The notes under the pieces were generated by a model. That model worked only from the letters and a program-made list of their open reading frames with translations. It searched no databases and was not told the DNA's origin. A stretch of DNA of 43,023 bases. Source: Dehalococcoidia bacterium. Lineage in GTDB: Bacteria; Chloroflexota; Dehalococcoidia; Dehalococcoidales; UBA2162. The stretch spans positions 1-43,023 of the forward strand of contig DUFA01000090.1 in assembly GCA_011191975.1 (NCBI GenBank), read 5' to 3'. The position numbers and the translations under genes were made by a program. Positions 42,088-43,023 of this stretch are shown here, piece by piece. Position 1 is the stretch's first letter. Each line of letters begins with the position of its first letter.

Positions 42088-42996
42088 ATGTCAGCTGGAT
42101 ATATTGTTCTGATAGTCATACTGGTGCTGGCAGTCGTACTGCTAGCAAAATCCATTACCATCATACATCAAGCTCAACGAGGAATCGTCGAGAGATTTGG
42201 AAGATACAAGGAGACCTGGGAGCCTGGCCTCAGATTTCTTATTCCATTTATCGACAACCTTGTGACCAGGGTCGATATGCGAGAGACCGTTATTGACATA
42301 CCTCCCCAGCCTGTTATTACCAATGATAATGTAACTGTGACGATCGATGCCGTGGTCTACTATTACGTGACCGACGCCAAAGCAGTGCGCTACGAAGTGG
42401 CGAATTTTTTTATAGCGGTAAGTAAGCTGGCGCAGACCAATATCAGGAACGTAGTTGGTGAAATGTCTCTCGACGAGTCGTTGTCTTCGAGAGAACGCAT
42501 CAATGCTGCCTTAACAAGCACACTCGATGAAGCGACAGATAAATGGGGAGTCAAGGTAACCAGGGTCGAGGTCAAGGAGATCGAGCCGCCACGTGATATC
42601 TCCGACGCAATGTCCAAGCAGATGAAGGCAGAACGTGAAAAGAGGGCGACCATTCTCGAAGCTGAAGCCTACCGGCAGAAGCAGATCCTTGAAGCTGAGG
42701 GTGACAAGCAGAATGCTATTCTCGTTGCTGAGGGCACCAGGCAAAAGGCGATTCTCGAAGCCGAAGGTGACCGGCAGGCTGCCATTCTCAGGGCTGAGGG
42801 TGAAGCCCAGGCTATAGAAAACGTATCGAAAGCAGCCGATGCTTTCTTTATCGGTAACGCCCAACTTTTAAAACAACTACAGGTAACACAAGCGTCACTC
42901 CAGGACAACACCAAGCTGGTACTTTCCGACCAGTCCAGGCTTATCAACGTTCTTGGACTTGCAGAAGCGTTACGAGAAGGTAATGAAAAGATGTAG
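42088..42996 (+). CDS. SPFH domain (stomatin/prohibitin-like) protein
   Basis: This 302-residue protein has an N-terminal membrane segment ('YIVLIVILVLAVVLLA'). The SPFH domain follows: 'IIHQAQRGIVERFGRYKETWEPGL' at about 27-50, 'VDMRETVIDIPPQPVIT' and 'GVKVTRVEVKEIEPP'. A coiled coil of five 11-residue repeats lies near 187-241, and a C-terminal tail ends 'INVLGLAEALREG'. It oligomerises into ring- or raft-like membrane scaffolds together with NfeD. The ATG has AAGGAGGAG upstream, spaced about eight bases. The gene is complete and ends 27 bases before the window edge. Confidence 0.95.
   Translation: MSAGYIVLIVILVLAVVLLAKSITIIHQAQRGIVERFGRYKETWEPGLRFLIPFIDNLVTRVDMRETVIDIPPQPVITNDNVTVTIDAVVYYYVTDAKAVRYEVANFFIAVSKLAQTNIRNVVGEMSLDESLSSRERINAALTSTLDEATDKWGVKVTRVEVKEIEPPRDISDAMSKQMKAEREKRATILEAEAYRQKQILEAEGDKQNAILVAEGTRQKAILEAEGDRQAAILRAEGEAQAIENVSKAADAFFIGNAQLLKQLQVTQASLQDNTKLVLSDQSRLINVLGLAEALREGNEKM
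42646..42810 (+). repeat. Five 33-base coding repeats (hendecads) in the SPFH gene
   Basis: Units start at 42646, 42679, 42712, 42745 and 42778 and encode ATILEAEAYRQ, KQILEAEGDKQ, NAILVAEGTRQ, KAILEAEGDRQ and AAILRAEGEAQ. The period of 11 residues is typical of stomatin coiled coils. The DNA units are also similar, so slippage or recombination between units is possible. Confidence 0.85.
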
Positions 42997-43023
42997 GAAA
43001 TAATTTACTGAAAATAGCACAAT

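Overview
The window looks like a chromosomal segment of an anaerobic bacterium of the Dehalococcoidia type (Chloroflexota). This is inferred from gene content, not from a marker gene. The signs are an archaeal-style split glutamate synthase rich in Fe-S motifs, an NrpR-type nitrogen regulator, a class I-alpha-like glutamine synthetase, and accessory URO-D-family and flavin/nitroreductase genes. Gene density is high. No gene-free stretch exceeds about 220 bases. I saw no tRNA, rRNA, CRISPR array, insertion sequence or phage gene.

Layout. Positions 1-82 hold the last 26 codons of a probable ThDP-dependent enzyme. It converges on a URO-D-family protein and a DUF456 membrane protein (both minus), followed by a beta-CASP metallo-beta-lactamase RNase and a LOG-family protein (plus), then an iron-sulfur flavoprotein-like protein and a nitroreductase (both minus). 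From 5.6 to 26.1 kb, 15 genes run on the plus strand. Fourteen form a nitrogen block: a four-gene glutamate synthase operon, hisH-hisF, a GlnR-like OmpR-family regulator, amtB-glnK, glnA-nadE, carA-carB and an NrpR-like regulator. The other is a small unknown ORF at 13.3 kb. The rest of the window holds a flavin reductase (minus), sbcC, a hendecad coiled-coil protein, an unknown protein, a minus-strand operon uvrA-MFS-MFS-HD, a DUF2339 giant membrane protein, a small HNH-like protein, a SagB-type nitroreductase, and an NfeD/SPFH membrane pair at the right end.

How the central block works together. AmtB imports ammonium under GlnK control, and GlnA makes glutamine. GltS, HisH/HisF, NadE and CarA/CarB then spend the glutamine amide on glutamate, histidine/purine intermediates, NAD and carbamoyl phosphate. 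Two different transcriptional regulators sit inside the block. The receiver domain of the OmpR-type regulator has lost its phosphorylation residues, like actinobacterial GlnR. Directly upstream of amtB and glnA there are 5-mers of GTNAC type repeated with an 11-base period, the geometry known for GlnR boxes.

The most unusual proteins are in the glutamate synthase operon. The glutaminase and GXGXG domains are fused to each other without the FMN domain. The FMN domain is a separate ferredoxin-fused protein. A second, degenerate copy of it lacks the catalytic and cluster motifs. A GlcD/GlcF-like FAD and Fe-S protein with a hydrophobic linker stands where GltD would be expected.
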